64,000 nucleotides of DNA, from the NCBI GenBank assembly GCA_001247695.2, contig LGRX02013719.1, positions 62,001 to 126,000 on the forward strand, read 5' to 3'. The notes under the pieces were generated by a model. That model worked only from the letters and a program-made list of their open reading frames with translations. It made no database searches and was not told where the DNA came from. Source of the stretch: Cymbomonas tetramitiformis. Its lineage: Eukaryota > Chlorophyta > Pyramimonadophyceae > Pyramimonadales > Pyramimonadaceae. Shown piece after piece: positions 11,819 to 21,022 of this stretch; position 1 is the first letter of the stretch, and the number at the start of each line of letters is the position of its first letter. Made by a program: the position numbers and the translations under genes.

Positions 11819-12078
11819 GCAAACAGGAACTTCACGGGTACCTACGGTACTCTGTGAGGCACACTGCAAATCCGATTTTGTAATTTTCTTCACCTGTTTC
11901 ACCGGTAAAACAGTAGAGTAGGTAGTGACTAGACCACTTGGTTGTACGACGGCGATCGAACGACGACAGGAGATCTGACAGTGAAGTCGCGGGGACGGCG
12001 TTACGACTTCAAACGACGGCTTCACAGCGACTACGACAGTACGATTGACTTCACTGTTACTCCTCTGAGGGAGAGAGA

Positions 12079-13094
12079 ATGGCTGGATCTTCGAAGAGCA
12101 AGGCAGCAACGAGGACGAGGATTTCCCTCCCCTCCCGGCGAAGCCTGACATCGGGCAGACTTCCCCTTCCCCGGCAGCACCGTCCACTCAGGACGTGCTG
12201 TTACAACAAATTTTGACGATGCAAAAGCAGCAGAGTGAGCTGCTTGAGATGCAGAGGCAGCAGGCAGAAGATCATCGACTGCTGCGTGCCGATCATCAAC
12301 GTCTAGCACAAATCAACGTTGAGCTGGAGGCGAAGGTGGCAGCGAAGCCTGGGACTTCTGACCCGGAATCCGCAGCCAAGACCGCCGAGCAACTTCTGGA
12401 GAGAAGGAAGAAGCTGGACTACGTGCCAGCAGCCTCCATCAACCCGTTCCCAACGCGTCCGGCGACACTGGCAACGAGGATGCCGCAGTTGTACGACCTA
12501 CACGGCAACAAGACGTACGACTCGCTCTCCAAGAAGTCCAACTCTTCCATGAAGTACGAGTGCATGGTGCTGGCTCCAGCGCTGTCCTACTTGCACGACG
12601 TGGTGACCGCGTGCAACCAGACGTTGGACGAACATGAGGACGCCGGATTGTCACTGAGAGACTTACTAAAACACTGCCACGAGGTTACCAACTCTGTCCA
12701 CGGCGTGTACGCTTTACTGTGTAACCGGTGGACGATGCTGGAACTGCGCGGGCAGCTGGAGCAGGAGCCGGGTTCTTCACAGCGGGGAGGACAAGAGGCT
12801 CTACGCGCGAAGCTGCAGTTCGTGGAGGACAGGGTCTACCAGGCAGCGGACGGCGTGGTGGCGGACGAGGTGTTGCAGCAATGGCTGAACGACTTCGACA
12901 AGAACCGCGGCAGAGCAGTAGTGCTGAACATTGCGTCCAAGAACGCGGCCAACGCGGAAACGCGGGTTCCAAAAGATCCACGGGACCGTGAGCGCTGGAA
13001 GGAGCGTAAGAACAAGGAGAAGGACGGTACTAAGCAGCCTACCGACAAAGGCGGCGGAAAAGGCCGGGGCGGAAAGCCCGCGGCCGATGCGTGA
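12079..13094 (+). CDS. ORF1, Gag-like protein of the YR retroelement
   Basis: The clear frame runs to the stop at 13092-13094. It has an N-terminal coiled coil rich in Gln and Leu (MQKQQSELLEMQRQQAEDHR, near 12220), a central helical domain around LSYLHDVVTACNQ and a basic Lys/Gly-rich C-terminus likely to bind nucleic acid. The most plausible ATG is at 12079, but it lies in another frame from the main body. The main frame is open back to a stop at 12066 without an ATG, so a frameshift near 12095-12115 or a non-ATG start is needed. The stop overlaps the ORF2 start as TGATG, typical of termination-reinitiation or coupled translation. Confidence 0.65.
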
Positions 13095-15157
13095 TGTGCG
13101 TGCCGCCACCCCCTCCAGCGCAACAGCCCTCTCCGGGCGCTGGACGGGGGAAACTCACCTTGCAGCAGCGGGTGAGACAGCGGAGGGGAGCATGGCGCGC
13201 GGCGGGCGCCAGTTCCGAGGTGATGCAATGGATTACTCACGGGGTGAAGTTGAGGTGGAAGCGCGGGCCTCCGCCTCCGTTCGACCACGGGGTGTCACTG
13301 AGGGATGCGACGCGGCAGCAGCAGGTGTGGCTGGACGCGGAGAAGGAGAGGCTGCTAGAGAACGGGGCCTGGACGAGAGCGACGAGAAGATCTCACGTTT
13401 CGCGCGCCTTTTTGGTGCCGAAACCGGGTACGAACAAGTGGAGACTGGTGGTGGACTTCCGATGGCTGAACCAGTGGTGTGTAAAAAATCGTGTGAAGAT
13501 GGAGACGCTGAAGAAACTAAGGAGACTGGCGAAACCGGGCGACTGGTGCTTCAGCTTCGACCTCCAGGACGGTTTTCACGCGCTGGGAATCCACCCGGAC
13601 TTCCAGAAGTTCATGCAGTTCGACCTGCAAGGGGACCTGCTTCAATGTTCAGCGATGCCGTTCGGGTGGAGCGACTCTCCGAGAGTTTTCTGCAAGCTCG
13701 TACGCGTGATGGTGGAGGCTTTGCGTTCGCCACAGGCGGCGGAGGATCGCAGAGAAATCAAAAGACTGCGGGACGGTTCCGCAGTACGACAGCGATGGTC
13801 AGTCCGTCGCAGGACCGGTGGTGCTGGCGGGGACGCGAACCGTCACAGCGGAATGCGAGTGCTACCGTACATGGACGATTTTCTGGTGCTGGTCGACTCT
13901 CAGCGAGAAGGCTTTCTGCGTCGAGAAAAAGTTCAACTGGTGCTTCATCGACTTGGCCTAGGGCGGAACGAGAAGAAGGGCCACTGGGAGCCAACGCAGG
14001 TGGTGGAGCACCTCGGGCTGGAGGTGGACCTGAAGCTGGGACAATTCCGTGTGACAGAACGACGGGTGCACAAAATCCACGCGAAGGCGAAGGAGATCCT
14101 GTGCGATGCAGCGAGAAATCGAAGGTGGATTCCTGCCAGGAGACTGGCGTCCTTCACGGGACTCTGCCAATCCGTGTACTTGGCAGTACCAGCGGCGCGG
14201 CTCTACCTACGGGAGCTCTACTTCGTGCTGGCGGAGAAACGCAGCTGGGGAGCGAAGGTAAAAATCTCACGTTCAGCTCGGGGGGACTTAGAATGGTGGT
14301 CCAGGCTGCCTGTGATGAGCAGGTGGAACGGACGCAAAATCTGGAGATCCCCGACGAGAGCGAAGGTGCACACGGACTCTTCGATGACGGCGTGGGGAGG
14401 AGTGCTGAACCTGAAGTTCCCCGCGCGAGGTTTCTGGCCAGACGAGATGCGCTGCTGGCACATTACGCACCTAGAACTGGAGGCCGTGTACAAGACCGTA
14501 CAGGCGTTCTTGCAGGAGCTGGAGGGCAAGGTCGTACGACTCTACTGCGACAACCAGGCGGTGGTGGCGATGCTGTCACACTTCACCTCCAGAAACCCGG
14601 ACCTGATGAGGAGAATGAGGAGACTCTGGCTGCTACTGGATCTGCACGACATCGAGTTGCAGGCTCGGTACATCCGCAGCGAGGCCAACGTGTGGGCCGA
14701 CAACCTTTCGCGTTGCGAGGACTTGGACGACTGGAGGCTGAATCGAGACTGGTTCGTGTGGGCCAACAAGCAGTGGGGGCCCTACACAGTCGACCGGTTC
14801 GCTTCCGAGATCTCCGCGCAGCTTCCTCGGTACTACGCTGCGTGGAAAGACCCGAAGTGCGAAGGTGTGGACTCTCTGACGTACGACTGGCGGGGGGAGA
14901 ACAATTGGGTGAACCCCCCGTGGGCGCTGCTGGACGAGGTGGCGCACAAGCTGCGGGAGGAGGGGGCCGCTGCTACGGTGGTGGCTCCGTACTGGCCGGG
15001 ACAGTCCTGGTTCAGGGAGCTGGAAGCCCTGGCCACCGAGGTGGTGATCATGCCACGGCGCAGGGACCTGTTCACTCCGAGCAGGCTGGGAGGGTCCGAG
15101 CTGCTCGGGCCCTCAAAATGGGACGCTGTGATGTTCTTCATCGAGGCGCGCCCGTGA
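13094..15157 (+). CDS. ORF2, reverse transcriptase-RNase H-methyltransferase-like polyprotein
   Basis: The replicative enzyme of the element. Reverse transcriptase motifs are visible: LVPKPGTNKWRLVVDFRWLN, FSFDLQDGFHALGIHP, and the catalytic box LPYMDDFLVL near residue 260. RNase H follows (VHTDSSMTAWGG, then ITHLELEAVY and YCDNQAVVAML). The C-terminal part is the DIRS-type methyltransferase-like domain (YTVDRFASEISAQLPRYYAA, then NWVNPPWALLDEVAHKL), with NPPW where adenine methyltransferases have D/N-P-P-Y/W. The start is the ATG overlapping the ORF1 stop; the frame is intact at about 688 residues. The C-terminus overlaps ORF3 by 40 nt. Confidence 0.92.
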   Translation: MCVPPPPPAQQPSPGAGRGKLTLQQRVRQRRGAWRAAGASSEVMQWITHGVKLRWKRGPPPPFDHGVSLRDATRQQQVWLDAEKERLLENGAWTRATRRSHVSRAFLVPKPGTNKWRLVVDFRWLNQWCVKNRVKMETLKKLRRLAKPGDWCFSFDLQDGFHALGIHPDFQKFMQFDLQGDLLQCSAMPFGWSDSPRVFCKLVRVMVEALRSPQAAEDRREIKRLRDGSAVRQRWSVRRRTGGAGGDANRHSGMRVLPYMDDFLVLVDSQREGFLRREKVQLVLHRLGLGRNEKKGHWEPTQVVEHLGLEVDLKLGQFRVTERRVHKIHAKAKEILCDAARNRRWIPARRLASFTGLCQSVYLAVPAARLYLRELYFVLAEKRSWGAKVKISRSARGDLEWWSRLPVMSRWNGRKIWRSPTRAKVHTDSSMTAWGGVLNLKFPARGFWPDEMRCWHITHLELEAVYKTVQAFLQELEGKVVRLYCDNQAVVAMLSHFTSRNPDLMRRMRRLWLLLDLHDIELQARYIRSEANVWADNLSRCEDLDDWRLNRDWFVWANKQWGPYTVDRFASEISAQLPRYYAAWKDPKCEGVDSLTYDWRGENNWVNPPWALLDEVAHKLREEGAAATVVAPYWPGQSWFRELEALATEVVIMPRRRDLFTPSRLGGSELLGPSKWDAVMFFIEARP

Positions 15158-16518
15158 GTTACTACGCTGCTGAAGTACGAAGAAGCTCTGCTACGAGTAC
15201 GACAGCAAGCAAGGTGACCGTGGGTACGAAAATCGAGGTGTTCTGGGAGGACGATGACTGCTTCTACCCGGGTGTGGTGAAGGAGTTCAACGAGGACGGA
15301 AAGGCGCACGTGCTGTACGACGACGGCGACGAGGAGACGCTAGACTTGTCCAAAGAGAACTTCAAGATCATCCACAGCACGGACGAGACTACAGACGCGG
15401 ACGGCGAGAACACCGAGCGGAGCAGCGGAGGCAACTACGAAGAGTACAAGCGCGGTGGTGCTGTACAAAATTTCCTCACGCGCTCACTTTGTGAGCGGTG
15501 GAGGAGTGAGTTGGGACCTTCCCGGCTCACCGAACTGGCGGTGTCGATGCAGAGAAAGGCACTGCTGGACACGACGAAGGACAACTACGGACCGAAGGCA
15601 CGGCGATTCATTTTATTTTGTGAGCGTGACCAACGGCCGTGGCTGCCAGCGTCGGAGGCGACTGTGTTGCTGTACATCGCCTCTCTGTTGGAGGACGGGA
15701 ACATCCAGTCGGCATCATTACAGCCGTACCTGTCCGCCATCAACAACTACCACGAGGACCTTGGTCACCCTGGACCGGCGAAGGGGCGCTCTGTGACCCG
15801 AGCTGGGAAGGGGATGGCTACCATCCAGGCGGAGCTGGCCGAGCAGGAGGAGAACATCGAGACCCAGCGGACGTGGCTGCCAGCAGCACACGTACGAAGG
15901 GTGCACGAAGCAGCGCTGAAGTTCAATCCGAGATCGCCTGAGGAGCTGAAGCTACTGCGAGCCTTGACCTACGTGGTGGTGGCCTTCGTGACCTTCGGCA
16001 GACCGGACACGGGGACCTCGTTGTCACGGCAGCACGTTCATTGTGGCGACGAGGAGTTCTCAGTGGTGCTGCTGAAGGAGAAGGGTCGGCGACACCATCG
16101 AGTGAAGCGACGCCTTACGATCCCCTGGAAGGGGGTGGCTCTGTTGAAGGAGCTGATCGAGCACTGGGAGTTCTACCGTGACACAGCTTGGAGCATTTCT
16201 GCGAAGACTCAACCTGACAGCTACTGGCTGCTACCCGAGGACCCGAAGAACTTCAAGGCTTCCGTGGCTAATGACTGGATTGGTCTAGCTCTCAGCGAGT
16301 TGGACTGCAGACCTCCTGAAGGAGGTCACTTTTCTGCACACAGCACCCGGAAGGGTGCCACGACGTGTGCTCGAGCTGTTGGTGTTACAATGGAGAAAGT
16401 GTGCTTCCTGGGAGGCTGGTCACAGTTCTCTTCGGCAGTGCAACACTACATCGACCCGACAGCGCTGAGGGACACAGACATGGACTACTACTTTGCTTGG
16501 TTAACATGGTCACAGTGA
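15118..16518 (+). CDS. ORF3, tyrosine recombinase with N-terminal Tudor-like domain
   Basis: This is the integration enzyme, about 466 residues from the ATG at 15118. The frame is open far upstream but overlaps ORF2 there. Residues about 35-85 (VGTKIEVFWEDDDCFYPGVV, then HVLYDDGDEETLDL) resemble Tudor-type domains of eukaryotic chromatin proteins. Next is a helical core-binding domain (YGPKARRFILFCERDQRPWL). The catalytic domain carries the conserved residues of the family: Arg in TFGRPDTG, His-x-x-Arg in HSTRKGA, Trp in GGWSQFSS and the presumed nucleophile Tyr in QHYIDP. All are present, so the enzyme looks active. A Tudor-like fusion is unusual and may guide insertion to particular chromatin. 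Confidence 0.9.
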   Translation: MGRCDVLHRGAPVSYYAAEVRRSSATSTTASKVTVGTKIEVFWEDDDCFYPGVVKEFNEDGKAHVLYDDGDEETLDLSKENFKIIHSTDETTDADGENTERSSGGNYEEYKRGGAVQNFLTRSLCERWRSELGPSRLTELAVSMQRKALLDTTKDNYGPKARRFILFCERDQRPWLPASEATVLLYIASLLEDGNIQSASLQPYLSAINNYHEDLGHPGPAKGRSVTRAGKGMATIQAELAEQEENIETQRTWLPAAHVRRVHEAALKFNPRSPEELKLLRALTYVVVAFVTFGRPDTGTSLSRQHVHCGDEEFSVVLLKEKGRRHHRVKRRLTIPWKGVALLKELIEHWEFYRDTAWSISAKTQPDSYWLLPEDPKNFKASVANDWIGLALSELDCRPPEGGHFSAHSTRKGATTCARAVGVTMEKVCFLGGWSQFSSAVQHYIDPTALRDTDMDYYFAWLTWSQ

Positions 16519-16568
16519 CAGAGATCAGATTTCTTGTGTGTGCCTCACAGTTTCATCTTTGGTTTCAT

Positions 16569-16598
16569 GGCAAATGAGGATTCGAGCAAAAGAGAAAT
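16569..16598 (+). repeat. Split direct repeat B1
   Basis: 30 bp identical to 16925-16954, abutting A2. Confidence 0.88.
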
Positions 16599-16760
16599 GT
16601 TCAAATTGGAGTGCAACAGAATTTTTGTGGTTTCAGACTTTCAGAATCCGTGACTCCTGCTGCAGTAGAGCCGAATGACACATGTAGCTCCGTGACACAA
16701 ACAGGATGTACAAGTAGCCACGAAGCGACACGCCTGTTCAGCTCTGTTCCTTTTGCTCTT
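16598..16760 (+). repeat. Split direct repeat A2
   Basis: 163-bp copy of A1 (11656-11818), directly following B1. The B1-A2 junction is what a circular intermediate of this element type would create. Confidence 0.9.
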
Positions 16761-16924
16761 CCCACCGCTCCCGACCCAGAGGACTCTTTCCTTTTGGTGA
16801 CGTGCACAGACAGTCTGGACATATCATCAAAAACATGAATTTAGAAAGCATGTAAAAAGCACAAAATGCATTTTAAACACTTTACAAAATCATTTTAATG
16901 AAATGTATTGCAGTGCCTGCCTTT

Positions 16925-16954
16925 GGCAAATGAGGATTCGAGCAAAAGAGAAAT
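16925..16954 (+). repeat. Split direct repeat B2, right end of element
   Basis: 30-bp copy of B1. The sequence after it (TTGCGAAACGGG) does not match the interior, so this is the right boundary. Confidence 0.88.
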
Positions 16955-17031
16955 TTGCGAAACGGGTACCCACATACTGAGTAGGAATATGTGATAATAT
17001 TTCGAAGCAAAAGATTACTCAGATTAGTATA

Positions 17032-17367
17032 CAGTAATCACTCACCTTTAAGAAAACCGGAGATTTGGGGTCAGCCAGCTAATTCCACCAACTTGCGTAC
17101 CCCCCCCGCCGGCGCCGGCGTCCTATGGAATCGGTAAGAATTAGCAAGTATTTTCTTTCAATCAGCCAGCAATTCTCTTAAAAGTCCAATGATACACACT
17201 TAAAAAGGCGACATTTTCAAAATTTTCCGCTGCGGCGCCAGCACCATATTTCTTATTTTCGAGGATTCCATAGCTCAAAAAAACCAGCCAGCTTTTCTCG
17301 ACAACCGGTACCCCCAAAGCTGGCTGGTTTCTTATCGCCGGGTTTTCTTAAAGGTGAGTGATTACTG
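17032..17367. mobile_element. mariner-like MITE with TA target duplication
   Basis: Inverted repeats of about 28 bp beginning CAGTAATCACTCACCTTTAA bound 336 bp with no coding capacity. TA dinucleotides flank both ends (17030-17031, 17368-17369). CAGT termini and TA duplication fit Tc1/mariner. The interior has further GCCAGC/GCTGGC inverted motifs, so the transcript would fold into a long hairpin. Confidence 0.8.
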
Positions 17368-17467
17368 TACAATCTTAGAGATCTTTATTTCGCTGGACAG
17401 GGGCACACTCCCGGAGAGAAAGCCTTCCGCCTTTAGTTAAAATTGCATATTTAACAAATCGGACAGT

Positions 17468-17700
17468 AAGTATTTTCATTTTCACTAAGTACAGACGTGT
17501 TCCCAAAGTGACCAAAACCCGTCCGATCCGGGATCGAACGGTTTGTGGTCACTTTGGGAACACGTCTGAAAATACTGAGTGTTGTCTCGCGTGTTGTCAC
17601 CAAGCCTAAACTCACGATCTCACTCCCAAAGTGACCAAAAACCGTTCGATTGCCAATCGAACGGTTTTTGGTCACTTTGGGAACACGTCTGAAAATACTT
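17468..17700. mobile_element. Double-hairpin fold-back element
   Basis: Outer inverted repeats AAGTATTTTCA bound two successive long hairpins. The first has arms starting CAGACGTGTTCCCAAAGTGA (about 17493-17568). The second is an almost perfect palindrome starting CCCAAAGTGACCAAAAACCG (about 17628-17689). The arms of both share AAAGTGACCAAAA. No coding capacity. Transposon family unknown. Confidence 0.7.
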
Positions 17701-18034
17701 GGAGAAAATACCAGGTCTTTGCAACCAAGCCGACTTCAGTGTCACGCATAAACGTGACACGGTTTACGCCCTCCCGAATCTGGAATTCACGGCTGTGAAT
17801 ATTAAATTCACGGCCGCCGTGAATATTAAATTAAGGCTTCACTGCACGTATACCCCACACTGTTTGCGAGTAAATTAGATTAGGAAAACATTTTCCAACG
17901 TTCGTAACGCACATAGATATATCATTTAGACTCCTAGGAAGTTTTTGAGCTCTTGATTGAGCCGATCCGTGGCCGCATCAGCTCAGTTTGCAGTCGCGAC
18001 TGCGAGCTAAGCCGATAGGCCCTTATAACTTTCA
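17701..18034. other. Non-coding, short AT-rich palindromic repeat
   Basis: Two copies of a TTCACGGC...GTGAATATTAAAT palindrome lie at about 17790-17835. Nothing else is recognised. Confidence 0.5.
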
Positions 18035-18397
18035 TGCACATCGCATAAAAAACTCAAACAGCGGAGGGGTTCTCGTGCGTTCTAGCGCACGATACTTGGC
18101 ACCAATATTGCTAACAACAATATTGGTGCACCCTCAAACGCACAACCTCCGATGTAAGCTATGCGCAAAACGCGTGCTGCACATCATGGGTTTGGGTAAA
18201 CCGCAAACCCAAACCCAAACATGCCAAACAGCAAAGGGCTTCCCGTGAGTTCCAGCGCACGTAACTTTGCAAAATTATTAGTAAGATATATATCTTTTAG
18301 TTGCCAAAGGCCCAAGGCCTCAAAAGCCTTGTGCACGAAGCCATCAATTTATTTCTTTGGCAGATTTATTGGGTTGGTGTTCGAGTTTACCCAAACC

Positions 18398-19562
18398 CAG
18401 TAAGAACCCATATATAAGAAGACCCACCTATAAGAAGATGGCCGCTAGGACATTTTTAAAAAGTTAAGAATTAGAAGATTTTATAGTCGCTAAAAATGCT
18501 TGGTTTTTACCTAGAATTAACTCCTATACTGGCTTTTACTCCGTTTTCGCAGTAAGATTAATGTCGATTTACCCCCCAATTACCGCGATTTTGACCCCTT
18601 AGACACCCCTACGCAGGGAATTCGATAGCTTAAATTGTGCCTAACGATGTCAGGAATAATTTGGTTCCCACCACATGCACATTTGTCTGGATATACACAT
18701 TTCAAAAGTTGAAACCTAGGCATACATGTTGTGGAAGTATTTAATGTCATGCCAGCATAGGAGTTAAGAAGATTTGGCGCTGGCGGGTACCATATACAAC
18801 AACACCTAATATCTAAATCATTAATATATCCCGAGTTATTATATTTGATATACAACGTAAGATGATACACGCTTCAGGAGTGATGTATACACTACAAGAT
18901 GACATACAGTACACTATAAGAATAATATACACGGTTATTACGGCAATATACAGTGCACAACATTGTGTGTCGCATGATGTGTGGCAAAAAGTATATGCTT
19001 AAATTTTGATAGTGTGTGTTGTTATGCAGTAAATATGTATGTCCCTTACTCTCTCATTGATTTACAACTATTTCATATAGCTACAATACATTTAAGACTA
19101 TTTCCTCCAACCGCGCTCACACCATACAATATGATTATGTCACTACTATTACATATGACTATCGTGCTACTGTATTGTCGAACTGCTGCACGCACAAGGC
19201 GCTCCCGCTGTCTATGCTCAGTTAACGCAAGTTGTGAATGCTATCCAAGACCCGTCCTGGCACTCAAGCTCACGCTTTTGTACCAGCGTCCATTACTGTA
19301 TTCGGAACTAATGTAAAGTGTCTACACACGACAGTGATAAAAACAAGAAGGTAGCCGCTAGAAGGCGACAAGCGGCATCCTGCAAAAAACCCGAAATTAA
19401 GAAAGATCGACCGCTAGCGGCAATCCACTCCCACGAATAATCACATCCTAAGGCCATATTTAAGAATATCTGCACCGCTAGATGCGATTGGCGGGGGGCT
19501 CGATTTAAGAAGCCTAGCGGCTAGGCATTTCCCCCAGTCTTCTTATATATGGGCTCTTACTG
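18398..19562. mobile_element. CAGTAAGA-ended element, 1.17 kb, non-autonomous
   Basis: Inverted ends CAGTAAGAACCCATATATAA (left) and the complement of TTATATATGGGCTCTTACTG (right) bound 1165 bp. Comparison with the intact repeat unit at 19740 shows that it interrupts a CAAACCCA..TACATGC unit, and TA is present at the right edge. The ends and TA suggest a mariner-like non-autonomous element. It contains a nested TTAA-flanked MITE. Confidence 0.6.
18521..18763 (+). mobile_element. TTAA-flanked MITE, copy 1
   Basis: 243 bp between TTAA tetranucleotides (18517-18520, 18764-18767), with inverted ends CTCCTATACTGGC and GCCAGCATAGGAG. The TTAA flanks are what piggyBac-type transposition produces. 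Copies 2 and 3 are at 48320-48563 and about 49454-49704. Confidence 0.78.
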
Positions 19563-20185
19563 TACATGCCAAACTGAAAAGTAATTCCCGTGCGTTATAG
19601 CGCGCGAAACTATGCACAAATATTTACAAGACATATATATTTCAGTTCTCAGAAGCTCAAGGCCCGAGATAACTTGTTGGCAAAACCATCAATTTATTTC
19701 TTTGGCAGATCTATTGGGCTTGGGTTCGAATCTTTTCAAACCCAATACATGCTAAACAACAAACGGCTTCCCGTGCGTTCTAGCGCACGTAACTGCGTAG
19801 AAATATTGCCAAGATATTTATCTTTGATATATTCGAAGCACAAGGTCTAAGAATGTCTGTGCGCAAAATGGCTCAACTATTTCTTTGACACAAATTTTAG
19901 CGTGCTATTCAAACTCATAAATCTGGGTCAAAGAAATAATATGCTAACTTCGCGCACAAGCTAACGCAAACCTTGCACTTCAGAAACGTGAAATATATAC
20001 CTCTGATCAATATATTTTGCAAAGTTACGTGCGCTGGAACTCACGGGAAGCCCTTTGCTGTTTGGCATGTTTGGGTTTGGGTTTCAAACCCAAAAGGCAT
20101 CATGCCAGCACGCGGCCATCTTTAATATACTCAACGGCTTGCCATATGCTTTTGAGGGTGCACTGATATTGCTATGAACAATATC

Positions 20186-20860
20186 ACTGCCAAGTTTCGT
20201 GATGTGCCAGGGGCACTACAACAGATACTCGGAATGATGTTTTTGATTGAAACGTGCAAAGGTACACAATTCGGTTTTTATAATATACTGGATCAGGGCC
20301 AGATTGAGGTGCAAACGATAGTTCGGTTCCGAGTTCTGAAGGCTAAACACTTCTCAAGTGCTCCACTTATTCACTCGTCACTCGGGCTACAGGGTCAACC
20401 ACCCGGCACCCGATGTCACACCACGGCCCAACGTTCGATTCCTGATCCGATCTCATTTCTAATTCCGATTCGTCATTCTCGATTCAGATGTCACGTCGAC
20501 GGACTAACACGATGGCTGTCATACAATACTGTCATACTACTGTACTGTCATACTATCATACTGTCATACTGTCATACCCCCGACATCTGATACTCGATTT
20601 CATTGTCTTTCTGATCCCGATGCGAATCCGGCCATTCCCCGAGGGTCTGACTAAGTGCCACGATGACCACCCCACAGTACTGTCATACTACTATAGTGTC
20701 ATAGTGTCATAGTGTCATACTGTCATACCCCGGACATCTGGTACTCATTCTCATCGTGATTTCAAGCCCAATTTCACTGTCATCGTGTCAATCCCAGATT
20801 ACTCCCGATGACACACACAGACGCATAGACATATCGGCTCACGCTGTGCCTCCGGGCACA
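20186..20860. other. Non-coding, with CATACTGT repeats; possible 3' LTR
   Basis: CATACTGTCATACT-type short repeats occur at 20519-20580 and 20678-20730. If the purine tract at 20863-20876 is the polypurine tract of the gypsy-type element, its 3' LTR would begin on the minus strand at TGTGCCCGGAGG (20860) and run through this stretch. I found no matching copy at the other end of the element, so the LTR is unproven. Confidence 0.3.
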
Positions 20861-20862
20861 AC

Positions 20863-20876
20863 TCTCCCCCCCTTAG
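20863..20876 (-). other. Candidate polypurine tract
   Basis: Minus strand reads AAGGGGGGGGAGAGT just before TGTGCCC, the expected arrangement for a polypurine tract followed by a TG-starting 3' LTR. Confidence 0.35.
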
Positions 20877-21022
20877 GAGTGGTCTACCTCCTGGGATTAC
20901 TCCGCTAAGGTACCCATCTAAGTTCCAGTTCTTAGGTTTTCTGGTTCCTTCTTGGCTCCAGTTCTTAGGTTCTCTGGTTCCTCTTCGAGCACAATTTGCC
21001 TACCGCTACCAGGGCACCACTT

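Larger units (their letters stand above)
11656..16954 (+). mobile_element. PAT/DIRS-like tyrosine-recombinase retrotransposon, complete
   Basis: The element has the A1-ORFs-B1A2-B2 layout of split direct repeats. A1 is 11656-11818 and A2 is 16598-16760 (163 bp, identical by eye). B1 is 16569-16598 and B2 is 16925-16954 (30 bp, identical). Between them lie three plus-strand ORFs in the order expected for PAT and DIRS elements: Gag, then RT-RNase H-methyltransferase-like, then tyrosine recombinase. No target-site duplication is evident, as expected for integration by a tyrosine recombinase through a circular intermediate. Intact ORF2 and ORF3 and identical repeats suggest recent mobility. Confidence 0.9.
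18035..20185. repeat. About 180-bp repeat units, three direct and one inverted
   Basis: Units begin near 18225, 19563 and 19746 with a TACATGC-like start, then a TTCCCGTGCGTT core with GCGCACGTAACT, and end in CAAACCCA. A fourth copy is inverted at about 19926-20105. Its outer flank (to 20185) matches 18110-18225 in inverted orientation, so the array has terminal inverted character. The first unit is interrupted by the 18398-19562 element. The pattern suggests a fold-back element or a small satellite array. No coding content. Confidence 0.6.

Noticed and set aside
12931..15117. Open frame upstream of the recombinase, overlapping ORF1 and ORF2
   Set aside because: It is a shadow of the GC-rich RT frame; only the part from 15118 on shows conserved domains.
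19720..19745. tRNA-like GGTTCGAATC box
   Set aside because: No cloverleaf or A box upstream; it is part of the 180-bp repeat unit.
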